Shown here: in pieces, positions 50,369-61,192 of the stretch
How the letters are laid out: every line of letters begins with the position of its first letter
How positions within the stretch are numbered: the first letter of the stretch is position 1
Assembly (NCBI RefSeq): GCF_964355755.1
Contig: NC_092675.1
Span: 5,616,312-5,680,311, forward strand
Source of the DNA: Antedon mediterranea
Taxonomy: Eukaryota > Echinodermata > Crinoidea > Comatulida > Antedonidae
Direction of reading: 5' to 3'
Length of the DNA stretch: 64,000 nucleotides
Notes under the pieces: generated by a model
What the model was told of the DNA's origin: nothing
What the model saw: the letters and a program-made list of their open reading frames with translations, nothing else
Databases searched by the model: none
Position numbers and translations under genes: made by a program

Positions 50369-51271
50369 AACATTTCTTTACATGGTGCAGGCGACAACAG
50401 GTAGAGCCGGGGACAAGTTTGCGCCTTCCTGCATTACCTGTTCGAGTCAGGTCTTCAGGTCCGCACCATTTCGGGCTATAGATCCGCCATTGGCGCGATC
50501 ACGCCAACACTTAAAGACGGTTCCTCTATATCGGCATCTCCCGTTATCACTCAACTGATACGGGGAATGTTCAGAGAACGACCTCCAGTCAAGGTCCTGA
50601 TTCCTCGATGGGATGTTAACGTCGTCCTAGCCGCACTTACACGCCCGCCATTTGAGCCTATGAGTAAGGCTACTCTGTATAATGTCTCGCTGAAAACGGC
50701 GTTCTTGCTCGCTTTAGCATCATGCAAACGCCGAGGCGAGTTGCACGCTCTCTCCTTGGAACCAGGTCATGTTAGGTTTGAGCGGGCCGGCGTGAGGCTA
50801 GTGTTTAGGAAAGATTTCCTTGCCAAGACACAGACGTTAAAATTTTCGCCGCCTGCTGTGTTCGTTCCCACCGTCACATCTTTTTCATCGGCAGACGGAG
50901 ATAAGCTTTGGTGCCCAGTCAGGGCTCTTAAGTGGTATATCCACCGCACTAAGACGATTAGAGACGGAGTGTCTCACCTCTTCGTCGCCTCTGTTCCTCC
51001 ATACCGCGCGGCCGCTAAGGCAACAATAGCGAGATGGGTCGTTGCGACTATTCAAGACGCGTACACTTCTTCAGACACACCGCCACCGGCACATATGCAC
51101 CAAGTGCGCGCGGTTTCCACTTCGTGGGCGTTGTTCTCGGGCGTCCCTGTAGCTGACATCATGGAAGCGGCGTGGTGGCGAACACAGTCGACATTCACCT
51201 CACACTACCTGTCGGACATCTCCGCTAACGTGGCACCAGTGGCAACGGCGATACTAAAGCCTCGACTATAG
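50257..51271 (+). CDS. DIRS tyrosine recombinase, apparent frameshift near 50400
   Basis: Catalyses strand exchange between a circular DNA copy and the target. The N-terminal SAM-like part lies in one frame from an ATG at 50257 (overlapping the end of the upstream gene): TLTVYNSRLKHFFTWCRR. It then runs out of frame, and the family sequence resumes in the next frame after the stop at 50402 (AFLHYLFESGLQVRTISGYR), continuing without a stop to 51271. Catalytic residues are visible: Arg in KRRGEL (50729-50734), HQVR at 51098-51109, and the nucleophile Tyr in HYLSDIS (codon at 51206). The linker between the two frames looks about six residues short, so a small deletion probably caused the shift. 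The catalytic domain itself seems intact, and a shorter product could start at the ATG at 50567. Alternatively this could be programmed frameshifting, but no slippery site is obvious. Confidence 0.85.
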
Positions 51272-51338
51272 GTATGTATAAGTCAATTTTCTAACTTGTC
51301 ACCCGCCGCCGACTAGATTCCTAGTCCGGTGCTACACT

Positions 51339-51436
51339 GGCTATTGTCGGGTTTATCCAGGTAAGCAGGCACGTAATAGACTACACAAACCAGAAATGGT
51401 GTTGGTAGTCTATAAGTGCTGCTTACCTGGATAAAC
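51339..51436. repeat. Internal complementary region of the DIRS element
   Basis: 51339-51385 is the exact reverse complement of the left outer end (47658-47704, 47 bp), and 51382-51436 is the exact reverse complement of the right outer end (51611-51665, 55 bp). The two matches overlap by 4 bases (TACA, inverse of TGTA). In DIRS-1 such a region templates the missing termini and brings both ends together for circle formation. The same role is inferred here. Confidence 0.93.
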
Positions 51437-51470
51437 ACCCGCCCGCCGTCCCCTCAGACAAGAGGTCTTG

Positions 51471-51628
51471 AGAAATGATGACGGTAACACGTGGGAGTGG
51501 TCCCACGAGAGGGCGCTAGAGCGGAATGTACCATTCTTTATGAGGTGAATTCGGGTAGAATTCTTCTTTTCGTATTTGTTTCGCACTTCGTGGAAAAGGG
51601 CTATTGTCGGGTTTATCCAGGTAAGCAG
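51471..51628. repeat. Right inverted terminal repeat of the DIRS element
   Basis: 158 bp, exact inverse of 47675-47832. The right outer end continues to 51665 with a unique extension of 37 bp that matches only the internal complementary region. Confidence 0.95.
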
Positions 51629-51689
51629 CACTTATAGACTACCAACACCATTTCTGGTTTGTGTAATTTATCATGTTATTAAATGTTTC

Positions 51690-51733
51690 CTATTCTGTAT
51701 CATTGTGTTTTACTCTAATCAAATTGGTTATAG
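51690..51733. repeat. 44-bp direct repeat, right of the DIRS element
   Basis: Partner of 47585-47628 with one substitution (TTCTGTATC for TTCTTTATC). It lies 24 bp outside the right end. Removing the element leaves two copies about 57 bp apart, so the insertion split a pre-existing tandem duplication. Confidence 0.85.
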
Positions 51734-52008
51734 CAAAGAATATAAATAGGTAAAGAATCAACAGTACGCGCTGTTATATATAGAAGGATAGGAAACGCGG
51801 ACGTGCTTTCATGGACCCGTAAGAATCCAGCAGCCGAACGACGGCGGGCTCTAGATATGGTTCCCGTCTAATTCCACATTGGATGGATCGTGATGATCTG
51901 ATGTGTTCTCGCGTCTGTGCTCTACTAATTTTGATATTATTAATATTTTGATAATCATTTTGATAAATAATCATCGTTTGCATTTTTATAGATAGTTTTA
52001 CCTTACCC
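51734..52008. other. Flank between the DIRS element and the first long hairpin
   Basis: Short unique sequence. Open frames on the minus strand across it have no recognisable domain. Confidence 0.4.
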
Positions 52009-52065
52009 ACGCCTGAAGGTGGCGCACTTCTTCTAGCGAAAAAGAAGTGCGCCACCTTCAGGCGT
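52009..52065. repeat. Long perfect hairpin, 24-bp arms and 9-base loop
   Basis: Arms ACGCCTGAAGGTGGCGCACT plus TCTT and the exact inverse, loop CTAGCGAAA. GC-rich arms in AT-rich context. The pairing continues with mismatches a few bases outward. Confidence 0.93.
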
Positions 52066-52404
52066 AGGCAAATAGTAACCCGGATGTGGTTTACGCCGCC
52101 AACGGAACTGTTGTATCTTCTCCTTTTATTATCTTTGCTAAACGAGAGGCAACATATGTCTTAACATGGCTATTCACAGAAATTAAAGAGAGACTTGTCC
52201 CTTTAATAGAGGTTCAACTGCATGTGGTTTGTGTCACGCTTTCAAGACGGTATTTAACCAAAATTCATCATAATAATATTTCTGTTCTCGATGGAAACTT
52301 TTTTAAAAATAATACTTCAATCTGTAAAAACTACAATGCCAATTTACTAATTTGTCAGAAACTAGAAATTGCAACAATTAGTTATCAAATTTGAAAGGTG
52401 ACCA

Positions 52405-52459
52405 TAGGTTAGGTTCTCCACTATGATGGTCTGACCATCATAGTGGAGAACCTAACCTA
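52405..52459. repeat. Long perfect palindrome, 27-bp arms and 1-base centre
   Basis: Arms TAGGTTAGGTTCTCCACTAT plus GATGGTC and the exact inverse around a single T at 52432. There is no loop to speak of, so it would extrude as a cruciform rather than a transcribed stem-loop with a normal loop. Confidence 0.93.
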
Positions 52460-55400
52460 GTTCTTCCATCATGTTCTAGCTCCAGAGCTTCCACCATGTG
52501 TTATATGGTTTGAAATATCGATTAATATACCAGGCTGTTTGTTCACAAACTGTCAGTTCCAAAAGGATCTTCATAATCGATGAAAATTTCTGCAGAAAAA
52601 ATAAAAATTCTTTGTATCTGTTTGTGTAAAGCATCAGCAATATCGACTTTAAAGGAAAATTTTAAGTAAATCTAGAAATACTATACAATTTATACTACAA
52701 TATGTTGATAAATATAAACATTATACATGCTTCCTGTTGGCTATTTGAATTCTAGGCGAGGGCATATACTACAATGTCAACATGACTCTTTTAGTTTGGT
52801 TATTTTTGTAAATCCCAATTGACTTTCAATGAATAATGTCAATAAAAATATAGATAAGTTTGGCTATGTTTGTATAGCACTTATGAACTACATTGTGGGA
52901 TGATAGCAAATATTAAATTGTCATCATGAATTCATTAGTACTAGATTCCTTACATATTTCTACCTTGATGTAAACATTTTTCTTTCAGTTATCTCTTTAA
53001 TATTAATAAATTTCAAATCTGTATCCATGGATACAATATTTGATATTAATCATACATCATTGGCTCATTTTTGTTTATGATTCATGTAAACATTCAATTT
53101 GAAAATTCAGGTTTAAGTGTGTGTTTTCTAATTTTTGTATCCGCCAATGCGTCTCTATTTTTCACTGTGTAGTACTTTCTGTATTTAGGCCCTACCACCC
53201 AAAATGTATTAAATTTAACTTTTACTTGACAGTACTCTTAATCAACTTGATACTTTAATTTATCATTTTAAATTGAGTAACTAAATATAATTGAAAAGGG
53301 ATAAGATATTAAAGGATTTCCTTGGGGGATTAATGCACTCTTTTTAGAAAGTTAATTTTAACAAAACTGTTAACAATTAAAATTAAATTGATACTTTCTG
53401 TCATTGAATGAAGGAAGTAAGCAAACACTTCAGATTGTTGACATTCACAACAAATTAACTTGACATGCTAATGAGGCCGCAGCATTAATAGCTAAGTGTA
53501 GGCCTACTTTGCGAGTCTTTATAATTCTTCCTAGGTTAAGTTATAGTTTACGTGAAAGCCTTGGGCCTAGGTTTTCACATTTGTTGTATAGGCCTACTCA
53601 ATTTGTACTTGAGGCTAGTCACAGCTGCATTTGCTTGTCCGTGTTCAGTTCGGTACTTGATGATATCTTCCTGCAGCTGGGCAGGGTTTATGCCACGTCC
53701 ATGACATATTTTACATAAGAGATCTGTTGCCAGGAACAGGAACTGAGAGCTATGATACCATGTCCCTAGGGTTTGCTGATGCACCGGCATTTATGTTTTA
53801 CAACGAACATTCAATTATTTTAAGGTGTTGGAATGTTCAGTTAACGTACAGTAACAGGTATTTTTCCGGAAATATTTTATCATTTTGTCATTCTAGTTTT
53901 GTATTGAATTAGCATCAAGCATTCGTACACATTTCCTATTTGTATCACTTTATTTCTTTCTTATCAAAATATTTCAAGGTTTACAAAATGTTGGTTGATC
54001 TGAAATCAGATTTTTTTCCTTTTAAAAACTGCAAAATGAATGTGATTGTAGAATGTCAGGTAGAGTAATTGGTTTTGTTTTGATTTCCATTTCGTATTCT
54101 CAACTCAATATAATATTTAATCAGCTTCTTACGTGGTATGTATGTTAATAAGTTTTCAGGTTCCTGCATTGTTTATCAATTCTGACAAAGTTAATATACA
54201 CTGTATTAACATGTGAATGTGAATTAAAATATATTTGAAATACATTAAGCATATTTAAGTGGTGGCTACCATCACGTAAGTAATCTAATGTGTAGGCCTG
54301 ATTTTCCCAGCATCCACTCTTCAACGCCTAAAGTCAAAATGTATTGTATTATTTTCAATGTTACCAATAGAATACTTTATATCTCATTCAAGATAAAGAT
54401 ATGAATCAACTAAAATACTTATGATGTTCAGAAAAATTATTTTATTTTACCCAGATAACCTGTTGATTAGCAACATGCATTTTGTTCAGTAAAGTTGAAA
54501 TACATCTCTTAACAATAAAATTGCTAAAAACATTGTTAAAAATACATTCACAAAACATTTAAAATATCTAATATAATAATATTCATTTATTTCTAGTAAT
54601 TTGTACAAAATACACATCGAGAATGCAGAAAAACAAAGCAATAAATAACAATTTTTTGTTACAATCCCATTTTAATTCTGATGTTTCCACTTTCACTGTT
54701 ACACTTCCCAGGAGATATATCTTACTAATTATTTTCTGACCATAGTCATCATTCATTATTTACAACAGAAATATTACTTAGTTCTTGTTACTAAAAATAG
54801 CCACAGATATTTTACTGTATTTGACGAGTATAATCCTATACTTCGTTATAATCCTAACTTCTAATTCCAAACCTGTAGTATTTAGATAGCATGGTTGTCC
54901 CACAGTTTAAATGGAATAGCTTTGACAACTAACAAACAACTTTTGTACACAAAAATCTAAATATTACTTCCATTTCCGTATATTTCTTTTTTCTATTATA
55001 CTTTCATTAGCCCTGATGAAGGGTTGGCACTTTTTAGTTGCGTGCTATGCGACTATAGTTCACTATGTCGGTCGGTTGGTCGGTCGGTAAACACTAACTC
55101 AAATTTTCGTACGCAACTGCAGCCATGTATATGGCCTGGTTTTTACTGGCAGTTTTATTTTAATGTTTTGAATTAGTTTTCTGCTTATTTTAACACAACC
55201 ACTGATACCCACAGCATTGTCATTTTTTCAGCGATTTGCGTTTGGATTTATGTTTAATTTAATGTTTGCATATAATCAAAATTATATTATTTTGATTGTG
55301 GCACCTGCTGTTTAATAGACTATGATATTTAATCATCCAAATTACTACAGTGGTAATAGCCGATACTTTTCTGATGTTGCATTTTGCTCAACAAACAATT

Positions 55401-57254
55401 ATAAAACTGTATATTGAAAATGACAGATATGTGTTATGTAGCGTTGGATATTACTGGACGGTTGGATTGAAGTGACAAGTATTTTGATGGGTAAAGATGT
55501 TGATGAAAGATGGGATGAATATGATGGTACAGTAGTTGTACATACAAATGATTGAGCATGTTAAATCAAGGAAAAAGTTGTACTAGAAATATTTACTCAA
55601 GAATATGAACATAACTGTTAAACCTCAAAATGAAGCCTATAAGGTTTTATGCTAAGCCATTATACATATTCATGTATTTCATTTAATCATGAAATTATGC
55701 AAAATAAATTGTCACAGTATCAACCTCATTATATTGGAAATGTATAGAATATTAATATAAAAATTACTATTATGCGCTTTAAATATTATGAAGAAATATT
55801 TCAATTGTGGACGGAAAAACTATATTGTTCCATGTAATCAATTAGGAGTTATAACAATTGGTTGTCATAACAATTGGTTTAAATCTGAATAATAAGGTGG
55901 CCATGCCATCACATCTATGATTGAGAAATAAAAGATTTTGAGACAAATGAGATTAATAATAATAGAAAAAGTGTGGATTGTGCTTTTCACGCAGTGCAAT
56001 ACAAGTGTATTTTATTGCTGAAAATATGTCCACAATCAATGTTTCTTTTAGTATAGTAGAATGAACTAAGGTGTTAAAATCGCATGCCTCAGTAAACATA
56101 TGTAATTAATTATGTATGCGTTAAGATGATGACATACATTTGAATATAAGTTCATGATTGACTAAGCAGAAATCATACTTGAATATAGCTGATGTGAGTA
56201 ATGAATACATTAAGTCAGAAACATTGTTATGCTATTTGAAAGTTTCGTTGTTGTGATCGAGCTGGTAAATGAAGCTTGTTGTCCGAGATGTGCATGAGAA
56301 AATCATTCATAGTTCTGAGAGATTAATAAATAGCAAACAATTATATTATATATAGATCAATAATTATATATTAGTTTGATTTAGTAAGAAGAAATTAAAT
56401 GTAAGTACTTGATATATCAATGAACTGGTATTTTTTACCTCTCTGTGACCTGAATAAATGACTGAGAATTCCTGAACTTAAGTTCTGCTCTTTCAAAGAA
56501 ATTGGTTTAAAAACATCATGTTGCATGTAAACTGTTGTTCTAAATATGGCATGAACACTTTGATGGAATTAGAAAGTCCCTCTCTATTTGCACCATGGTT
56601 TAAGGAAATGGCGTAGGGCTAGGAACTAACAGTATATAAAATAGATATTTGTTTTAAAACCAGTGAACGTTTAGTAGTTTCAGTGAACACATTAAATCAT
56701 ACAATGTATTATAGTATACATCTTTAGTTTCCATAGCGAGTAAGCAAAATAACCCTGATTATAAATTATTCCATGCACAGATTACATCTAGACATTTTCT
56801 CAACTCGACATTCAATTTACAAATCAATTGCATTTTAGCTTGGCTATTTTTTTTTTCCTCATTTAATATTATTCTTTATGCAGTAGCACTACACTTATAA
56901 CTTAATCTATAATGACCTCCATTAATACGTTTGATATACACTTAGTAATAGATTTAATAAATGTATATTTAATTATTTTATTAGAGAAATAAGAATTGTA
57001 AATATAAAACAGATCCATTGAAGCAATAAGATTAAATAATTGTTACCTTTTTAAAAGAGCTCATCATCTTTCTAACATTTTCATTTTGAGGTAAGTTCTA
57101 TCTGAATTATTCTGTTTGTTTTATTACATAATCTTAATTTTAAATTGATTACAGCCTGAAATTGTTCTTTTTTTTATTATTCTTTTATTTGTCTCTGATT
57201 TAATTTTGATTTTTCGTAAAAATATGCTCAATGATTAATAGTTCCATCATGCTA
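52460..57254. other. AT-rich non-coding stretch
   Basis: No exon recognised. At 55070-55100 a CGGT tandem (CGGTCGGTTGGTCGGTCGGT) sits next to TTGCGTGCTATGCGACTATAG (55035-55057), a combination that looks like the end of a dispersed repeat; its inverse TACGCAACTG occurs at about 55112. Frames near 53509-53912 have no domain. Confidence 0.45.
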
Positions 57255-57510
57255 ATGTCATATTCTCAATTGTTCATTTTTGTGGAGACAGTTTTATAAT
57301 ATTGTATTCGACCTTTAAAAATTTTTTTATAAACAGAATTTATAAAATCTTTTAGCTTGATATTCCAAATTGTTCAGATTTGTGGAGACAGTTTTATAAT
57401 ATTACAGTCCACATTGAAATGATGGTGTGCTTAAACAATATCATTTGCCTTAATTTTTGTTCATTTTGTCAGGAAAGTTTTATAATATTACAGTCGACCT
57501 TTACATTTAC
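57255..57510. repeat. Three diverged tandem copies of about 115 bp
   Basis: The core TTTGTGGAGACAGTTTTATA followed by ATATTACAGTC and GACCTTT appears near 57280, 57380 and 57470, each preceded by AATTGTTCA or TTGTTCATTTT. Spacing is about 100 bp. Too diverged to be recent. Confidence 0.7.
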
Positions 57511-57539
57511 TCAATAGGTTACTCCTTGGTTTGACCATG

Positions 57540-58254
57540 GTCGTGTTCGTACGGTGGTTAAAATAAGCGCTTAATTTCACCCATGCCTCGGGTTATAAAT
57601 TGAGCGTTGTTCGTACTTGAAATATTTAACCGCGTAAATGCTTAATCGACGAATCACAAACCGGAAATTACGTTTTAAGGTCAGTTGTCTTTACAACCTA
57701 CGACCCCATTTTCGCACGCTAGTTTCGTGTTGTATATTTTTTACTCGCGATCTTTCTTTACAATAACAATTACTTGCTACCTTTTACACTGCTTATCCTT
57801 GCGACAAACCTTATGCCTCTTAACGCCGATAATCCTGCCGAAATATGCCTTCTCCTGACAACCATTATTTTACTCATTGACGAAGAATTTGAGCCCAATG
57901 TTACACGACGGAAACACCACCGACCAGCGGCTCCCCGACCAGCTAGGCCTACTAAGCGGTCTACACCAACAAGGACAGCACCAGCTGACGATCGCTCTCG
58001 AAGCGTGTATGGAAGAGCTTCGTAGGAGAAATGACGGGCCTAGGCAGCGAACGTTTGTCAAAATTTGACACATTGCCTCTATCGGAGATTTATTATCCTC
58101 GAAGGCCGAGTATAATTGGATTATCGCTGAAATAACCTGCAAATTTGGTGAACATTTTACCTCGAATTTTTTGTAGCCTGAGGCAAAAGTTAATTGGATC
58201 ACGCGAACGGAAATCGGGAATAAGCTGGTATTTTCAACCCCTACGAACAGGCCC
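57540..58254. mobile_element. Harbinger-like non-autonomous DNA element of about 715 bp
   Basis: Left end GGTCGTGTTCGTACGGTGG then TTAAAATA; right end read inward GGCCTGTTCGTAGGGG then TTGAAAATA, an imperfect inverted repeat of about 26 bp. CATG lies on both sides (57536-57539 and 58255-58258), a 3-4 bp target duplication. The interior is more GC-rich than the flanks. Two overlapping frames (57774-58025 and 57877-58068) run through it with P/R/T-rich or Q/L-rich translations and no domain I recognise, perhaps the relic of a transposase accessory protein. Confidence 0.5.
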
Positions 58255-58510
58255 CATGTTTCTTAATAGGTTTCCTGGATAGCTTTACTGAAGTCTGCAA
58301 ACTTAATGGATGTTCTAATGGCAATAATAAATTACTTAGTATTGTATAAGTAATCATAAGTTTAAACTTTGCATACTTCAGGAAATAAATGCAAATCTAA
58401 TAAATGCAAATCTAATAATTATAAAAATATGTATACTAACTATACTTATGCAAAAACTGTACATGTACAACAACACACAGTTTATTATTGTCATGGTAGC
58501 CAATATTAAT

Positions 58511-58643
58511 TCTAAACCGCCCGGTGATATACTGAAATTCGAGTCTCAGTTGGGGGCGACTTTTTCTCATTCTCACAGATTTCCTCATCTTTATCGTTTC
58601 AAATTAATTAATTAAATTTCAGTATATCACCGGGCGGTTTAGA
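58511..58643. repeat. Inverted repeat, 28-bp perfect arms and 77-bp loop
   Basis: TCTAAACCGCCCGGTGATAT plus ACTGAAAT at 58511-58538 pairs exactly with 58616-58643. The loop contains CTCAGTTGGGGGCGACTTTT. It could be a small MITE of about 133 bp, but no clear target duplication is seen. Confidence 0.92.
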
Positions 58644-61121
58644 CCTGTTTCATTTTTAATTTTCACATTTTTGTCTATTGTATACTGTTGAACATCCTCT
58701 AAACTACTACTTTTGTGTTGAGGGACTTGGGTCTATATCTACACAATAACCAAACATGTTGTGGGTGGCATTTTAAGGCTGTCTGCCAACAATTTAATGA
58801 CGGGACTGAGATGAACTAAAACACTGCAACCCCCTCCCACTCCTCAGATGCAGTGGATTATTTAAAGTGCACACAATGTGTATTTATTTACTATAGTTTG
58901 AAGTCATTAGAGTAGATTTGTAATTCTATCACCAGAAATGGTCACTCACGGACTGTCAAATGACAGAATAAAAGTTCAATATGATTTAATTGCTTTAGCG
59001 TTTCAACCATTAACCTGTTGATAATATTGTTACCTTTTTATTTACGATAGTTATCTTTTGATAGATACTTAATCATAATCTTAAAACGCATAGTTTAAAC
59101 TGATAGTAATCAGGCTTTTTGATGAACCTAAATTAGATTCTTACTGATCATATATGTAATAATTAGTTTTTCTTAAAATTACAATAGATATACTAATGGT
59201 ATAAAAACCAGAAAGATTTAAATAGTAGATTATTTTGTTACACAGAAGTGGTTTGTAAAGGGTGAAGGTGAAGTTAAATGGTTATTCACCACTGATTAGA
59301 ACCAAAAATTATAGCATAAATCCATTTACACTATAAACTGCTCTTCCCAGGGTTGAGACTGGCCCAAGGCAATTATAGTTATAGAAAATGTACTACTGTA
59401 AACGTATTTTCATACCCTTAATTTTATCTTTAGGCAGGCTCAGTTTACCCCTATATTATAATTGTGTATCAATTTGTTCATCCATGGAATACTCCAAGTA
59501 TTAAACTTGCTATTCATTTATTATAACATCCATTTATTTTGCTGTTGTATATCACTGTTTGTCTCTTTGCATACATGATATTTATTCATTAATGTTATGG
59601 AACTAAATGACGCAGCTGTTAAATAAATATTAATATCATATTAGATTAGTTCTACCATCATCAGCCCCAGAATGTTTGCAAGTCAAGTGGAAAGAAGTTC
59701 CTGCCTGAACTTTCTTCACTTTGATCATGGAGAAACTTACATGCTTTGATCTAACTCTTAAGCCATCTGTATGTCTGTTCCACCCTCTGTTTCCGTCAAA
59801 CCACAACCCTTTATCATTATGTGCTAATATAATTGATTCATAATTGTATGCATCATTGCAAATTTTTAAAAATTATTTGATGATATTACATTATTGACAT
59901 TTATTTAAATGTCCAATTTGTAAACATTCTCTTGGGAATTCATCTTACATTGCCTTATAATGTGTAGACATTTCAATATCATAACATTTACAGGGAGACA
60001 CACCTAATTTCAAAGCGACAATTTTGTCCAAATTATGATGATGTTAAATGCATACGCTTACAGGTGGGTGCGTGTGACAGGGCTTACTTAAATTTAATGT
60101 AGGCCTACTTGAGTCAATAAATGTAGAATTTCCTACGTCATTGTATATATAGTCACATCATGATTTTTTTCCTGCAATATTTAAATGACTAATATTGCAA
60201 ATACAACTGGTAAAACTATAGAAGAGCGCATACATTTATATTTAATTTTATCTAGGTTATAAATCCTAGATAACTCCAACCAATTTCAGACCTGTTTGGG
60301 TTTCTAAATCCAAGGATTGTGTGGGTTTATCTAAATTCAAATCAAAGTGTGACTTGAACAAATCCATCAACAACTGTCTAAATCCTATTGTTCAATCCCT
60401 CTTAATCAGTATTCCAGCCACTAGATCAGTAATCTCATTTTTAATCCTCAGAGCCTAAGTTATTTTTTTCATGGTCTGGCTTAATGTTGAATAATTGGTT
60501 ACTACTTAATAGACATTATACATGGTTTATCCCTAGAGTAAGATGCTAAGCCTCAACTTGTGTTGTCTGTGTATCTGTCTTAACAGGGTAAAGCTTTCTA
60601 ATAAAAAAAACACCCTTTTTAGGACATGTCATACAGTGAAATTGAATCATGAAAATATATTTATTTTTCATACTTACTGTATGATTTACTTTCAATTCAT
60701 TTCACAATTTGTTTTTTATTTTATCTCTTTGACAGACATGTAAAAAATGTAGAATATTATTAACAGTTTACAGTATTATAATATAATATATTAGATTAGA
60801 TTAAGGGTTAGAGTAAAATACAAGGGTTGCATTTAACTAAACATTTAAATAAAAGATAAGCCCTGTAAATTGTTTAAAATATTGTTAATTTGTTAAAAAC
60901 CGTCATACAGAAAGTAAATGGGATGAACATAATTATTATTAATGCACCGCAGTTTATTTGTAAAATGTAATCATTCGACCTGAGCCTGCAAGGAGAATTT
61001 TTTATGAAATTTAATTTATGCTCTATATACCTCCAGTAATTAACTTAATGCCAAAGATTCACCTAATGCGGTTGAAGTTACTTTTACTTGTTTCAGTAAT
61101 ACTAATATTGGTTTCTTTTGT
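58644..61121. other. AT-rich non-coding stretch
   Basis: No exon, RNA gene or element recognised. Confidence 0.5.
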
Positions 61122-61192
61122 CTTATTTTTCCTAGTTATGGCACGCAAGGGCAAGAGTCATGCCCTTGCGTGCCATAACTAGGAAAAATAAG
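61122..61192. repeat. Long perfect hairpin, 32-bp arms and 7-base loop
   Basis: Arms 61122-61153 and 61161-61192 are exact inverses (inner part GCACGCAAGGGCA / TGCCCTTGCGTGC), loop AGAGTCA. Length and loop size resemble a microRNA precursor, but perfect pairing is more typical of a very young foldback or a templated inversion. Confidence 0.94.

Larger units (their letters stand above)
47658..51665 (+). mobile_element. DIRS-type tyrosine-recombinase retrotransposon, internally deleted (no reverse transcriptase)
   Basis: About 4.0 kb and visibly GC-rich against AT-rich surroundings. It shows the three DIRS hallmarks: inverted terminal repeats (47675-47832 and 51471-51628), an internal complementary region (51339-51436) matching both outer ends, and a tyrosine recombinase with no DDE integrase and no ordinary target duplication. 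Gene order is gag-like, RNase H, Dam-methylase-like, recombinase. The reverse transcriptase is missing, so this copy cannot copy itself and must depend on a related full-length element. The edges are set by TGTA, present at both ends and once, inverted, in the internal region. Terminal repeats without a mismatch mean a recent insertion. Confidence 0.93.

Noticed and set aside
52086-52394. 102-codon plus-strand frame after the first long hairpin
   Set aside because: No signal peptide, domain or splice evidence recognised; length is within what AT-rich sequence gives by chance.
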